Shown here in pieces: positions 1-11,100 of a DNA stretch of 24,920 nt. This DNA is from Goniomonas avonlea. Taxonomy: Eukaryota; Cryptophyceae; Goniomonadida; Goniomonadaceae. The translations under genes were made by a program, and so were the position numbers. The stretch spans positions 1-24,920 of the forward strand of contig QUTJ01031828.1 in the NCBI GenBank assembly GCA_003573635.1, read 5' to 3'. The notes beneath the pieces were generated by a model. It searched no databases and had not been told where the DNA came from. It saw only the letters and a list, made by a program, of their open reading frames with translations. Position 1 is the first letter of the stretch. Each line of letters starts with the position of its first letter.

Positions 1-84
1 CCTCCTTCTTCCTCTCCTCCTCCTCCTCTCCCTCTCTCCCAAACTGCTGGACTTCCCCCCGAAAGCTGGCAGCAAACGACTTAC
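1..84 (-). other. Start of intron 3, with GA-rich tract on the coding strand
   Basis: From the donor to the window edge. Positions 1-40 are purely C and T on the plus strand, hence GA-rich on the coding strand. No coding signal is seen. Confidence 0.6.
79..84 (-). other. Splice donor GTAAGT
   Basis: The minus strand reads CACA then GTAAGT, a consensus donor, exactly where the downstream exon meets an in-frame TAA. The exon's last base is 85. Confidence 0.8.
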
Positions 85-2300
85 TGTGAGCACAGAACAC
101 CCATGTGCCCAGGGTAGCACGGCGAGTGCCCAGGCGGCACAACAAGGTCCTTGTCCTTCTCCCGCAGCGCTCTCTCGCCCGCAGTACCAGGGCAGGAATC
201 GTACAGCAGACACTGCGTGCATATCGGCGTATCACCCTTGCGCCAGGTGATCACACCGTCCCCGACAGGAACGGCCAGGGTCACCACGCCCTCCCCCGTG
301 ACATTCAGCGGCTGAACCGAACGCCATGTACCGGGCGGACAGTCGCACTGAGTCACCGACGACGCGCCGAGGACTGTGGTCATCTCAGCGCTGGGGCATG
401 GCACGCACTCGCCGAGGCCGATCCAGTCTTTGTACGTCCCTGAGGGGCACGGGAGGCACACGCCCAGGCGGTCCGTGAAGCCCACGCCGCACTTGCACCC
501 ACCCTTCGCGTCTTGGAACTCCGATCGAGGGCAATCCGGAATCTTGATGAGGATGGAGCTGGTGGGGGGGAGCGTTGCGCGCTTCGTAAACACCGAGAAC
601 ACTAGAGCGTAGGTGGCGCCGCGCAGACCAATCAGGGTCAAGTCTGTGAACTTGCAGCGTGCCTCCTCTGCAAGCACAATCCTTTCGCCCCCGGCAATGA
701 CAGGCGACGGCTTGAAGTCTACCTGACAGTACACACCCGTGGATTCGGGACCCTGCACGACTAGGTTCTGGAAGACATCGCGCAACTCGAGCTCAGGCTG
801 CCAGTCCAACACCCCTGACTGCACCCCGCCGTCCATATGTACCGTTGTCGGCAGGGGCTCGAGCACGGTGATGGAGTGAATTCGCCCAAGGAAGTCGAAG
901 AAAAACGGCTGCGTGCTGTTCTGACCCCCGACGACTGCGACAACGTCCGCACGACCCCCGTCCTCGCTGAGCCCGCACACTACAGTGTCCAGCGACACCT
1001 TGGTTAGGTTGCACCACTGGCCGCCGACTGCCACTCGCAGCTCGTCGCGAATGCTTGCGTCGGAGGACCCAAGGTTTTCTCCTCTCACGACAATCGTGGG
1101 CGACTTGAAGTTCCAGGACGAGCGAGGCTCGACTGCTGTCAAGCGCGGGTTCTCGTAGGAGAAGAAGCGGTTGGGTGCCGAGGGCAGACTGCTCATTTCT
1201 ACGGTCACTGAGTGATTGGCTCCGACCCCGGGAGCCACCAGTCCCAGCACGGAGGTAGAGGAGACGAAGCCGGCAGTTTGAGCCACACTGGCGCCCACAC
1301 GCACGGCGACATCTCGGCCAAAGTTGGCACCGAACACGGTGATGACGCTGCCACCAAGGCTCGGGCCAAACGGGGGATGCACTCCCATCACCACGGGCGC
1401 GTCGTAACTAAACGTGGTGGAGTTGACGTTCTGGAGGCCCGACGCCATGACACTCACAGGGAGGGGCCCTCCGAACCCAGGCGCAACCGTGCAGGCAATA
1501 CTTGTCGAGGAGACCCAGGTAGACGACAGACACAGCGTGTGGCCAATGGCAGCGGTGGCAACTGACGTAACGTTGTCACCAAACCCACTACCGTGCACGG
1601 TAACAACAGCAAACCCGCCAGGGAGCACGTGGTCTGGCGCGATGGCGAACACCTGCGGCGACACGTCGCAATACTTGCCGCCGTAACCTGCGTCGCACCG
1701 GCAGCGTCCTTGCCGTGCATCGCAACTCCCGTGACCGTTGCAGTTGTCACACTGGATCCCGCACTCATACCCAGCCCAGCCTTTGAAACAACGACAGTCT
1801 TCACCTGCGCACTCGCCGTGACCAGAGCAGTTGGAATCACACAAGCGAATCTCCTCGAGGACGATACGTCCCGAACTCTCAGAGAGGCAGGACACACGGG
1901 AGGAGTTCACTGTAGACGGTATCCGGTCCCAGTCAGCCTCCGAGGCGTTCCATCTCAGACACCTGAATGCGACATCCGCCTTGCTCACGGTCGGAGCGAT
2001 CGAGAGTGCAAACGCGTGGTCGACGTGAATATCGTAGAAGTACGAAGACCGATGCCTGAGCGTGCCTTTCCAAACATCACTGAAGAACACGGCGGCAACA
2101 ACACTGGTCGAGTTTGTTGTCGACATCAACAGTGAGGCACCAGGAAGCGTAATGTCTGCCTTGAGTGGGCCGCCGAGCTGTTGTGTGAACATCTGGAACT
2201 GCAGCGTGTTCAGGTCGCGGGGCTTCTCATTGTCGATGACGTCCCAAAGCATGAGCACGCTGGTGTTTTTCAAGCAGGATTCCACTCGGGTGACCCGCGA
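85..2300 (-). CDS. Downstream exon: GAIN/GPS-like, EGF, TIG, cysteine-rich
   Basis: A 2,216-nt exon of the same gene (inferred). The frame is open from an AG acceptor at 2302-2301. The first in-frame codon usable as a start is only a GTG at 2285, so this is not a gene start. The frame ends in a TAA that lies inside a perfect GTAAGT donor (84-79), so it is spliced there and does not terminate. Domains, numbering residue 1 at 2285: GAIN-like about 1-106, GPS-like 107-145, EGF-like 149-175 and 179-206, TIG 209-297, 298-380 and 381-465, Ig-like about 471-580, cysteine-rich 585-654, then a C-terminal Cys-containing stretch ending P-G-H-M-G-V-L-C-S. Protist proteins with that ending usually continue with C-x-x-G-Y and membrane segments, which would lie left of the window. 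It could instead be a separate gene, but nothing resembling a promoter or ATG start supports that. Confidence 0.75.
324..533 (-). other. Cysteine-rich GCC2/GCC3-type domain
   Basis: Residues 585-654 have C-K-C-G-V-G-F, then C-L-P-C-P-S-G-T-Y-K-D, then C-V-P-C-P, then C-D-C-P-P-G-T-W. This is the ephrin-receptor/TNFR-like GCC2/GCC3 pattern common in large protist membrane proteins, usually near the membrane. Two further Cys pairs follow before the exon ends. Confidence 0.75.
546..875 (-). other. Ig-like (invasin/filamin-type) segment
   Basis: About 110 residues with E-L-x-L-R-D-V-F-Q-N and, later, C-K-F-T-D-L-T-L with G-A-T-Y-A-L-V-F. The D-x-F-x-N and F-T-D-L pair is typical of Ig-like domains found between TIG and cysteine-rich modules in protist surface proteins. 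The family assignment is tentative. Confidence 0.45.
891..1661 (-). other. Three TIG/IPT domains after the GPS-like segment
   Basis: Three domains of about 85 residues: G-G-F-A-V-V-T-V-H-G-S-G-F-G with S-I-A-C-T-V-A-P-G; G-G-S-V-I-T-V-F-G-A-N-F-G; and S-P-T-I-V-V-R-G-E-N-L-G with W-C-N-L-T. They carry neither the C-x-T-P-x-W-G signature nor the W-x-S-D-S-S motif of the upstream arrays, so they form a third class. Confidence 0.8.
1668..1841 (-). other. Two EGF-like domains
   Basis: Residues 149-175 and 179-206 of this exon show the tenascin-type EGF spacing: N-C-S-G-H-G-E-C, C-R-C, G-W-x-G-x-x-C in the first, and N-C-N-G-H-G-S-C, C-R-C, G-Y-G-G-K-Y-C in the second. Six Cys are present in each. 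EGF repeats are extracellular and disulphide-bonded. Confidence 0.85.
1851..2300 (-). other. GAIN/GPS-like segment, autocleavage residues absent
   Basis: About 105 beta-rich residues with several sequons lead into C-L-R-W-N-A-S-E-A-D-W and, after about 15 residues, V-S-C-L-S-E-S-S-G. This follows the GPS pattern C-x-x-W, W, V-x-C found in adhesion receptors and polycystin-1. The second Cys and the H-L-S/T cleavage triad are not there, so self-cleavage is unlikely. Position after a REJ module supports the call; sequence alone is weak. Confidence 0.5.
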
Positions 2301-2560
2301 CTGTGGGCGCGTGTGAGCACAGCTAAGGGGGGGCGCCAGATCAACTCGCCTCTACAGTTTCAAAAGAACAAAAGTACGTTGCAGTCATTGATGAAAACTT
2401 TTTAAGGAAGGTAATCTCAATTGATTACAAAACTGTACACCCTCTAGCGGAGTAGGAAAATCACAAGATCGTGTGCGTGAAAGGCCTGAGTGACTCATCA
2501 ATCTAGCTACCACCGTGAGTGCGGCGAAACTGGGTGAGTTGGGCGCCCAAAACAACTTGT

Positions 2561-2640
2561 GTGTAACCAGGCGTACAGGTGAGCACGAGGAAGCCATGAG
2601 GATGTTCACGATACGTGTGAGGCTGCCAACAGGGCCATTG
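2561..2640. repeat. Tandem duplication, copy B
   Basis: About 75-80 bp matching 2712-2788, with a few substitutions and one 3-bp insertion (plus-strand AGG near 2599). The flanking GTAACC is shared as well. Both strands are open through both copies because the length difference is a multiple of three. Confidence 0.85.
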
Positions 2641-2654
2641 AACTCAGAGTGCCC

Positions 2655-2711
2655 TTGTGGGTGCGTGTCTGTGCTCTGTGTCTCTGTCTCTCCCTGTCTC
2701 TCCCTGTGTGC
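2655..2711. repeat. Simple CT/GT-rich spacer
   Basis: Imperfect TGTCTC and TCCCTG repeats lying between the two copies of the tandem duplication. Confidence 0.8.
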
Positions 2712-2788
2712 GCGTAACCCCGTACACAGGCGAGCACGAGGAAGCCATGATGTTCACAACACGTGTGAAGCTGCCAACAGGGCCATTT
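2712..2788. repeat. Tandem duplication, copy A
   Basis: Partner of 2561-2640, starting about 150 bp away and separated by a CT/GT-rich simple stretch (about 2655-2710). It borders the 3' side of the candidate exon at 2893-2797. Confidence 0.85.
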
Positions 2789-2796
2789 GATCGTAC

Positions 2797-2893
2797 CAGG
2801 AGAGAACGATCCCAGAAATCGACGGCCGCTTGGGCGAACTCAAGCTCCATGCTGAAAGATTCGACGATGAGCTGCAGCGTCGACGTTGAAATT
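2797..2893 (-). CDS. Candidate 97-bp internal exon
   Basis: Between an AG at 2895-2894 and a GTACGA donor at 2796 lies a 97-nt open stretch. It encodes I-S-T-S-T-L-Q-L-I-V-E-S-F and then a helical E-L-E-F-A-Q-A-A-V-D-F-W. If the upstream exon ends at 3195 (two bases into a codon) this exon supplies the third base. It then ends on a full codon, which matches the phase-0 start of the exon at 2300. The sequence would extend the REJ tail into the GAIN-like part of the next exon. The splice model is built only from phase and motifs; the exon could be longer at either end, or absent. Confidence 0.4.
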
Positions 2894-3194
2894 CTCCCAA
2901 AAGGAGGACCACCCTGGCCAGCCTGCCACACGTGTGATTTTGTTTCTCGGGTTGTGCCTCTACATTCACGCTCTCTCCCACCAAATAAAGAAATCGCTCG
3001 TCAAAGATCCAATGGTGGGGGGGGGGAGAGAGAGGGAGAGAGGGAGAGATGGAGGGAGAGGGAGAGAGGAGGAGAGGGAGAGAGGAGAGGGAGAGGAACT
3101 GTTACGAGGGACGCCTGTAGGGGATAGGGGAGCAGGCGATGAGAGGGAGAGCGAGCAAGCGCGAGGGACAAAGGGGTGAGAACGGTTTTCACAC
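2894..3194 (-). other. Intron 1 (predicted), with CT-rich tract
   Basis: Proposed intron from a GTGTGA donor at 3194 to an AG at 2895-2894 that follows a TCCTCCTTTT pyrimidine run. The open frame across the donor turns into Ser/Pro/Leu low complexity and stops at 2966-2968, as expected for read-through into an intron. An internal CCCCTACAG at about 3115 could be an alternative acceptor, but what follows it is simple sequence. A 301-nt intron in this position keeps the frame into the candidate exon at 2893-2797. Confidence 0.5.
3015..3097. repeat. GA/CT-rich low-complexity tract
   Basis: About 83 bp of G and A on the plus strand (CT on the coding strand), in GAGA and GGGAGA steps, starting with a G-run. 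It lies within predicted intron 1. Confidence 0.9.
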
Positions 3195-5115
3195 ACATCG
3201 AGCACGCGGCGAGTTAGCTCAGCCACGATATCGCAGACAAACTGCGCGATCGAGACGCGAACGTCCTCGTCGAGATCTTGAGAGAGGGCGGCCGTGATGA
3301 CACTGAGCAAGTGATCCAGTGCCGGTCCGTCGTACGCGCCGAGCTGCGGGGTCATGTATTTGACTAGCGATGACACGAGCTGGCTCATAGGAGACGCAAC
3401 AACCGTTGACGTCACGGCCAACAGCCTCCGGCCAGGCGCCCGGGACAACGCACTGAGCATAGTGTTCACGGTTTGGATGAGGTTCACGCCAGTGTCGGTG
3501 TCGCCCGCGGCGAGCAGCGCTTCAGACTGCGTTGCAAGGCTCTCCATCTTGGCGAGGACGTCAGTGATCGGGAACACGTCCACAGCCACCCTGAACGCAG
3601 TGGTGGAGCCGAGATTGTCCGAGATCGTGGCGACAACCGCAGTCCCCCCTTGGAGGTGCGGCAGCCACATCGATCGCGAGTTGCGCCACTTTTCTTGGCG
3701 CCCGAAAACCTGGGTGTTGCCGCCACGGGTGCCGCAGTCCGGAGCGCTAGCCTCGCAGACGCCGACGCCGAACGACAGGGGCAGGTCCTCATCTTGCCAG
3801 TCTTTGCACGAGAGCTGGAACTCTGTTTCAGCCTCGGTGCCCTTGGTTGGCGCCACAGCGCAGGTCCCTCCCCTCGGCGGGATGTTGACTAGCGCTGACA
3901 CCGACACCGCCCCTTGCACTCCCGACACGGTGTCCGTGGCTGTCAGAACGAGCGTGAAGCGCTGGCCGACCGCGGCGTCGAGGAAGCCTGGCGCAAGCAC
4001 AAGGTCGCAGTGGTTGACCTCGGTGTTGATGAGCGAGCGGTCTGTGAAGTTGAAGCTGGAGCCGGCCGAGGAACCTGACCACGAGCACACAGAGTCTGCC
4101 GGCGCCAGGCCCTGTAGCACGACGAAGCCGTCCGAGTTCACTTTGGTTGGCAGGGGAGTTACGATGAGAACATCCAGCAGCGCCGCGGGGGGCACGACCA
4201 CAATCGTCACGGTGGCGGCCGGGGCGATGTCTGCGTCGGGCTTGGACGCCTGCAGGGAGAACTGGTACACGCCTTGCGCGTGGCGCAGGGCGAGCGCGGG
4301 GACAAAGAGCCCAGGGGTGATGGTGGTGACAGGCCACGACGCCCCCAAGACTGAGCAGGACCCTGGGGACCCCAGGGGGACCGCGCAGTCCCACTTGTAC
4401 AGCATCTCCCCTGGAAGGGACTCGGGGTCAGACGAGCAGGAGGCGTCCAGCAGCAGATTCACGTCGGAGGAGACCGTTCTGCCGCCGCCGTAGATGCATG
4501 GAACGGGCGCCACGCCGACCATCCGCACCAGCACGGAGCTCCGGCCAGAGATGCTGTTGAAGACACTGACGATGTTTACCTCCAGAGAGAGCTCGTAGGA
4601 AGAGCCCAGGGACAGCAGCGACACAGGGAGGGCGTAGTGACTCATGCCAAGTCGCTGCGCGTCGTGGACCACCACGCCGGAGGACTCTTCCGTCATCCTC
4701 CAGAGATAAGTCATGTGGGCCTCGGAGACGGGCTGGCACGCGGCAACCTGCGCCCCCCCGGTGATAGTCAGGGACGAGAGCTTTGTCACCTCCAGCTCCG
4801 CAGGGGCATAAATTGTCACAGTGGGGAGCAGACCGGCACCTTGCTTGCTGACGCTCACGTGCAGAACAGTGATCGCCCCGAGGAAGTTCTCGATTAGGAG
4901 CCTCCAGGAGTGGAGACCCAACCCAAGCTCGTCTTTGCTGTACTCGGCAGTCGGCCCCTGCCGCACCATCAGAGGTCGTCCATCGAGCTCCCACGTGAAC
5001 TTCAGAGGGCGGCCGCCGCCACCGACACCCGAGACGGCCTGGAGCTTGATCGGCTCGCAGGACGAGACCTCCTTTGGCGCAATGATGGTCGCGCCAGGGG
5101 CGTCAGCGTCCGGCG
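3195..5115 (-). other. REJ (receptor for egg jelly) module
   Basis: About 640 residues with the features of a REJ module as in polycystin-1 and PKDREJ. It begins with PKD-like strands (F-T-W-E-L-D-G, near 4990). It then has Y-G-G-G-R-T-V followed by L-D-A-S-C-S-S-D-P-E-S and Y-K-W-D-C (about 4500-4400), and later N-I-P-P-R-G-G-T-C with L-S-C-K-D-W-x-D-E-D-L-P-L-S-F (about 3890-3780). These are the most diagnostic REJ motifs. The end is an amphipathic, helix-rich stretch running into the intron. In known proteins REJ sits just outside the membrane, next to a GAIN/GPS region, and the downstream exon fits that order. Confidence 0.8.
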
Positions 5116-8100
5116 ACACGTCTAGAACGACCGACCCGTGCGCGGGATACGACTCCAGGTCCCGCAGGAACACTGTCCCGTTCTTGAGCTGCAGCACAGC
5201 CTCGGGAAGCACGAGCGGACTGACACCGACGTGCACAGAGAGCACAAGCCCCGAATCGGACCAGATGCAGAGCGGGTCTGTGCCGAACAGCCTGACCGTT
5301 GCGTCTTCGAAAACGCTGCAGTTGCTGGAACGGACCGTTGAGCCAGCGCGCGCCGGGTTGTTCCAGACGACGTCCAGCGTGCGGCCGAGCAGGAAGGCGC
5401 CAGTCACCTGCGGGGGGCGCTTGAGGAACGTCCACGTGCCGTCTGCTTCGCTCGGTGCTGAGTGCACGTCGCTCGCCGTGCTCACAATCACCTGGAGCCT
5501 CTGCCCAGTGCCAGCGGGGACCTCGCAGCGAATGGCGTTGTCGGACATCAGGACCACGTTTCTGCAGGCCCCGACTCCGCCGAAGGAGACAGACACCGGC
5601 GCGGCAGTGACGTTTGCAAAATGCTCGCCGACGATGGTGACCACAGCTGCCGTGTGCTCGGGGCCAGCCGACGGCGAGACAGACAACACTACCGGAGGTG
5701 GGACAACGCGCACTGGGAACAGCGTGGCTGGCGCGGACTCGTTTCGGTTCAACAGCGCCACCCACATCTCAAACGGGAAGGTTGGGCTGGGGCGCAGAAC
5801 GGGGGAGAGGCACTCAGCGTGGGAGACGCTGATGTCGGTGACTTGCGACGATAAGTTGAATCCCAGAGTGACATTAGAGACGGATGGCTGCGTGAACGCG
5901 CAAGAGTAGAGATCTTTCCGCGCTGGGTCGAATCCAGCACCGGTGAAACGGAGGGTGTATCCCCCATCCGGAAGGAGATGTGCTCTGCTCACGGCTTTAA
6001 CGACAGCCTCGAACCGCCATTGCATCGGGGACTGGGATGGAAGTGTGGCTCTGACCCCGGCCCCATCAGTGCCATTGACAAGCAACTTTGACATGGTCAC
6101 AGTCACGGTGCTGGCCGGATACAGTGTCCCCCAAGGGGGCAGAACGCAGGAGCAGAGGGTCGGCGAAAGAACGACTGCGGGCGATAGCAGCAACTCGCCG
6201 TTGGAGCTCGAAAACGTGCATTCTAGCTGTAAAGACGATGACAGCCCGTAGCCTGCCACCAACAGCGGGGTTCCGCCAAGAGCGCTACTGGATACGGGCG
6301 TTGCGGCCTGCAGGCCATCGATCACCTCGAAGAAATCGAAGAAAAAGGTCACGTCGGACACAGTGGGGAGCGAGAGCCCATCTCGCATAAACACCACCGT
6401 GGTGCGTTGAGCCGGGAAGCGAGAGCCGAGCGCCGGCGTCAAGCAGGAGAGCGTCTTTGGGTCCGGGGAGATGGCCTGGACAGACACTGCACCCGCGCCG
6501 GGCACCTGGAAAGAACAGTTGTAGGCAAATCTTGGGTTGAGACCGGTAGCGTTTGCGGTCACCAGCGTGCCACCCCGAGCGGGCCCCGTCGACTGCTGCA
6601 CACTCAGGAGCAGCTCTGTGAGATCAAAGTACACGGGGGCGGGCGCGTTCACTGTGGCCAGAGCGCCGTTCGGTTGGCGCTGCAGGACAACAAGTGTCAC
6701 GCGGTCAGCGGGATACGGCCACTGCGGCAATATCAGCGTCATACGGACGAGTGATCGCACTTCGAGGTCTGCCTGCACAGTGACGCCACGTGTAGACACG
6801 AAGCTCGCGACGTAAGGCGCAGAGAGGTCGAAGCCGCTGCCAGCAACGGTGAGCAGCGTGCCGCCGAAGGTCGGAGCTCCAGACACGTTGACGGAGTGCA
6901 CGACCTGGTAGAAAGAGAAGCGGAGCTGCTCAACGCTCGGCACGGCGAGCTTGGCGGATGAAAAGGTGAGGTTGGTGACTGCCGACGGGAAGCTGCTGCC
7001 CCAGGCTGGAAGCACAAAGAGGAGCTTGTCGTGGGAGGCAACAGCGCCCGTCGACACAGCAGACATGCTGCCGGAGGTGAAGTTGCACTTGTAAATCGGC
7101 GAGGTGGACTCACCCGCTGCGCCGAAGCCTGCTCCAGTCACGGTCAGCGTGGTGTTGCCTGTGGCAGGCGCGGACGTGGCCGCGATCGAGGTGACGACGT
7201 TCTCGAAGAACACCTCAAACGTACTGGCCACGCCCGAGTTGTTCCTGCCAATGCGCATCAGCGCAACGCAGGCCGGGTGCTTCCAAGCAGGCGTGGTGCA
7301 GAGGAGCCGCTGGACGTTCAGCACAGACACACTTCCCGCCACCACGTACGCGCCGCAGGTGAAGTCGCAGTGGTACACGGTCGGGTTTCTAAAGTCGAAG
7401 CCGGCACCCTGGACCGTGATCTCAGTCCCCGCAATCGCCAACCCACGGGTCGGGTTGATGGTCTGGAAGACTTCGTCGAACCGATACGGCATGGACAGGA
7501 CTTTGGGAATGGGCATCCCGTTCAAAAGAATGGTGACGACCACATCGCTCGCAACGAACCTTCCGCCCCAGTACGGAGTCTTGCACGAGACCAACCTGGT
7601 CGAGAGCGGCGTGACAGGCACCGACAACATGAGCCCCATGGAGGCGTTGAACTGGCACTGATACTGCAGACACACGTCCATGTGGTCACCGATCTCTGCG
7701 AGGACGGATGCCCCCCCAAGCGCCGACCCATACTTGGGCAGTAGCTTGGCCCGGAAGAGCACAAAAGGCTCGCTGGGCGTGACCCTAACCATGGTACGAG
7801 CAGACTGGGGAGCAGTGAAGTTGGCAGCCACCAGGTCGGCCCACACAAGGGTGAGGTTGGTCGCCTCATGGAACTCCAGAACAGAGATGTTGGCACTGAC
7901 TTCCTGAGTGTGGACGGGGTGGGGCCAGACGGGTGCCAGGCAGGCGATACTCGTTGGCGAGGCAGGGAAGGAAGGCCGCGACGCTGCTGTCTCGACCACC
8001 CCTTGCTCGGAGAGGCGATGGACCACGCAAGTGAAGATGTGAGCGACGTCCAAAACAGTGGCGGACACGCCGATGTAGCTGCCGCCGTCAACGTGCGCGT

Positions 8101-11100
8101 GAGGCGGCGACACAGTGAAGTAAGTGCTGTACACGACAAAGTCCAGGTGCTGGCCAAACTGAGCGTCTCCTTGCCACACTGTCAGATTGAGGTCTCCAGG
8201 AGTTTCTGTGCGCGGCCACTCAAACTCGCACAGGAGCTGGGTGGGCGAAAGTGGCGAATCGTTGGGGCTGTTGAAGGCCTTGCCGCGATAACTGAACTTG
8301 CAAAAGGACGAGGTGCCCACACGCATTCCAGAACCGGTGACGGTAACCACAGTGCCGGTGGAGGTCTGGCCCGACGTCGGGCGGAGCGACAGCAGGATGG
8401 GAGCGAAGTAAAACGTGTGAGGGAGCCCGAGTGTGGGGAGGGGAGTCAAGTCCGCTCGAAGCAAAGACAGCGACGTGGCCCCAGCTGGGAAGTACGACCC
8501 CCAGTCAGGCGTGATAAAAAACGCTGTGTGATAGCTGGTTACATTCAGGCTGACCTGCGCAGTGTAGATGCCAGCAACAAATTTGGCAAGGTAGTGCTGC
8601 CTGAGGTCAAACCCGAACCCAGTAACGTTGATGAGAGTGTTGCCGCTGGCAGGTCCAGTCTGGGGCACTACTGTAGCGACGGAGGGCGCTACAGTGTGCT
8701 GGAAACGGGCACCGGTCGCGACCGTAACATTGTCAATGCGGTCAGTTAGAGTCACCGGCGCCGTGCCGATGAACGAGGGCGGGACGGGACACGACAGCTC
8801 CAGGCTGGACACGTAGGTCGCGTTGACGCTGAGTAGCGACGAGCTCACTCCCGCGGCGAAATAAGCCTTGGACAAATCAAACTCGCAGCTGTACGAGCCG
8901 TCACCAGAGCGGAAGTAGGAGCCGCGAACCACAACGGAGTGGTTTGACCCAGCCAAGGACGAGGGTGTGAGGCTGAGCCATTTCTCGGAAAACCTCACAG
9001 GGACCCCTCCCCCGGCCACGGCCACGCCCCCACGACTGAGAGTGAGGTTCACTGTCTGAGCCACTCCCCATGTGGGCGTGGTACACGTGATCACCGTCGG
9101 GGACAAGACCACAACCTCGACCGCCGACGCAGCGAAGACACAGCGGTACTCGCTCACCGCTGATGCGTCGAAGCCGAGACCCATGATCGTGACAGTGTCA
9201 CCACCGCCTGCGGAGAGAGCCTTCGGGGCAGCGTCGTGCCAGGCCTCGACGAACGTGAACGGTGCTGTGCCCCCAACTTTGGGAACAGGATCGAGGGAAA
9301 GCGTCCCGTTTCTGGCAGCAAACAGCGCTCCCCAGGGAGGTGTGGTGCAGGTAATGAGTGTCGAAGACTTCGGGACAGCCGCAACTTGGGAGGAGTTCAG
9401 ATCCGTTTCGAAAATACAGGCATAGCGAATGAAGCCGGACAGGTCGAAGTTCCTCCCAGTGAGGGTGACGGTCTTACCTCCGGCTGCGGGCTCTTGAAGT
9501 CGCTCTGAGCTGAACCAAACACTATCATAGGAGAGACTAAGGCTGGTCGTCGGCTTGGTTGCTGTCGTGAGGGAAATCAGCAGATGTGGGCCCGCCCCGC
9601 TCGCAGCCTTGCACCGAACTGCGGTGTCAGAGACCCACCGAGCACTGGGTGCAGCCGTGTGGCCAGCACGAACCACTCGAGTGGGGTCCAGGATGCCCAA
9701 GTGCGCTCCGATGATAGTGACAGTGGTCGATCCGGTCAGAGGAAGGTTCATCGCTGAGGTCTTCTCGGCCCAGAACGAGTTGTACGTGAACACTTGCACC
9801 CTTGAGGCAACAAAGACCTCATGGCTCACAGCGATTGTGAGCTTTGTCGCCGTGCCCTGCTGCGTCCTACAGGTTATCGAAGAAGCAGACGTCCATCTGA
9901 CAGAAACACTGCCAGTGCCGCCGATTCGGACCCTGGAATAGACAGGGAACGTAAATCCGAGCATGGTCACGACGGTGCCGCCAGTGGACGGCCCGTTGCG
10001 CATCGGCGTGAAGCTGATTCGAGGCAGGAAAAACTCGTTGTATGAAAACACTCTCATGTTGGTCCCGGGGCCCATTCCTGGAGACACGGACACGGCAACG
10101 ACTGTCTCGACGGTGGTTTCCCCAATGGAAGAAAGTCGAAGGCGCATGTTCGTCTCAGACACCCAAACCGCGGTCTCGCAGGCAGTGCCAGTGACTCGTC
10201 CAGACGGGGAAACGTTGCGCATTCCAAAGTTGGCCCCTGAAACAGTGAAGGTCATGGCACCTGTGATCGCCCCATTGCTTCTGCAGGCTGACGACATGAA
10301 TGGCAGATCGAACGAGAACGCGGCAGACAACGTCGCACGGTAGGTTCCAGGGTGGGGCGCGGGCACCGTGCCGGTGACAACAATCCCGGGACACGCACGG
10401 CCTGTTCCAGCTGTTCCGGCTAACGGCGCCACTTTGCACATCAAGGACGAGGTTGACTTCCAAGCGAGCAAGCTGCAGCCTGTCGGTCCAACGCGGGGGT
10501 GTGCCGAGGTGTCCACTGCCACGCCCACAATAGTCACGGTGCCAGCCGCTGTTGCGGGTAGGTTTGATCGCGCCACGCTGCTCGGTTGGATCCAAAACAC
10601 CTGGTCGTAGGACACCGTCTTGGAGAGAGTCCCCACTGTAGCGCCAACCGAAACCCTCAGCCCCAGATGGTTCAACTCGGAGAGCGCTCCTGCTGCGGTC
10701 TTGCATCGCAGCCCAGAGTCTGAGCCCCACGACAGACTGGGGCTTCGTGTCCCCCCGAGCCGAACCGCGACGCTCTCTCGAGCAGCGCCCAGCCGTCGGC
10801 CGACGAGGGTCACTGAAGTCGCGGCTGTTACTGGAATGTTGAAGGCGTGCTCCGTGTGAGAAGGAGCGGGGCGGTTTCGAGGGAGGCCACAAGCTCGACT
10901 GCCACCGACCACAGCCGCCACGGTCAAAAAGGAGTGGCCGAGGAAGTTGATGCCTGCCGCGACCTTGCCGCAGAGGGAGGACTCTGCGATCCAGACAGAA
11001 GACTCTGCGGCTGTACCAGTCCGCATCCTAGCTGTTGCGCCGGTTGTTCCAAAATTGGCTCCGAGCATGGTCACAGACAGGGCACCAGTGGTCGGGAGGT

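Larger units (their letters stand above)
2301..2796 (-). other. Intron 2 (predicted), with duplicated segment
   Basis: Proposed intron from GTACGA at 2796 to an AG at 2302-2301 preceded by a C-rich CGCGCCCAC run. It contains both copies of a tandem duplication of about 75 bp, a CT/GT-rich stretch (2655-2712) and an AT-rich part (about 2360-2470) that differs from the GC-rich coding sequence. No long conserved frame is visible in it. Confidence 0.5.

Noticed and set aside
2966-2968. In-frame TGA as the true end of the giant protein
   Set aside because: The frame before it is CT-driven low complexity, and REJ proteins normally continue. The next exon carries a fitting GPS-like segment, so read-through into an intron is the better explanation.
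2984-2989. AATAAA on the plus strand
   Set aside because: No plus-strand gene precedes it. It falls in predicted intron 1 of the minus-strand gene, so it is not a usable polyadenylation signal for that gene.
3015-3097. CT/GA tract as a promoter or a coding Ser/Pro linker
   Set aside because: It is pure simple sequence inside a region bounded by splice-like signals, with no TATA or initiator context and no domain continuity.
3354-4493. Plus-strand open frame of 379 codons
   Set aside because: It lies antisense to the REJ module, has no recognisable domain, and its composition is that expected from the opposite strand of GC-rich coding DNA.
4821-5909. Plus-strand open frame of 362 codons
   Set aside because: It is antisense to the REJ and linker region and shows no domain or repeat logic of its own.
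7031-8749. Several plus-strand open frames of 185-293 codons
   Set aside because: They are shadows of the canonical TIG array: Arg/His-rich translations with no conserved pattern.
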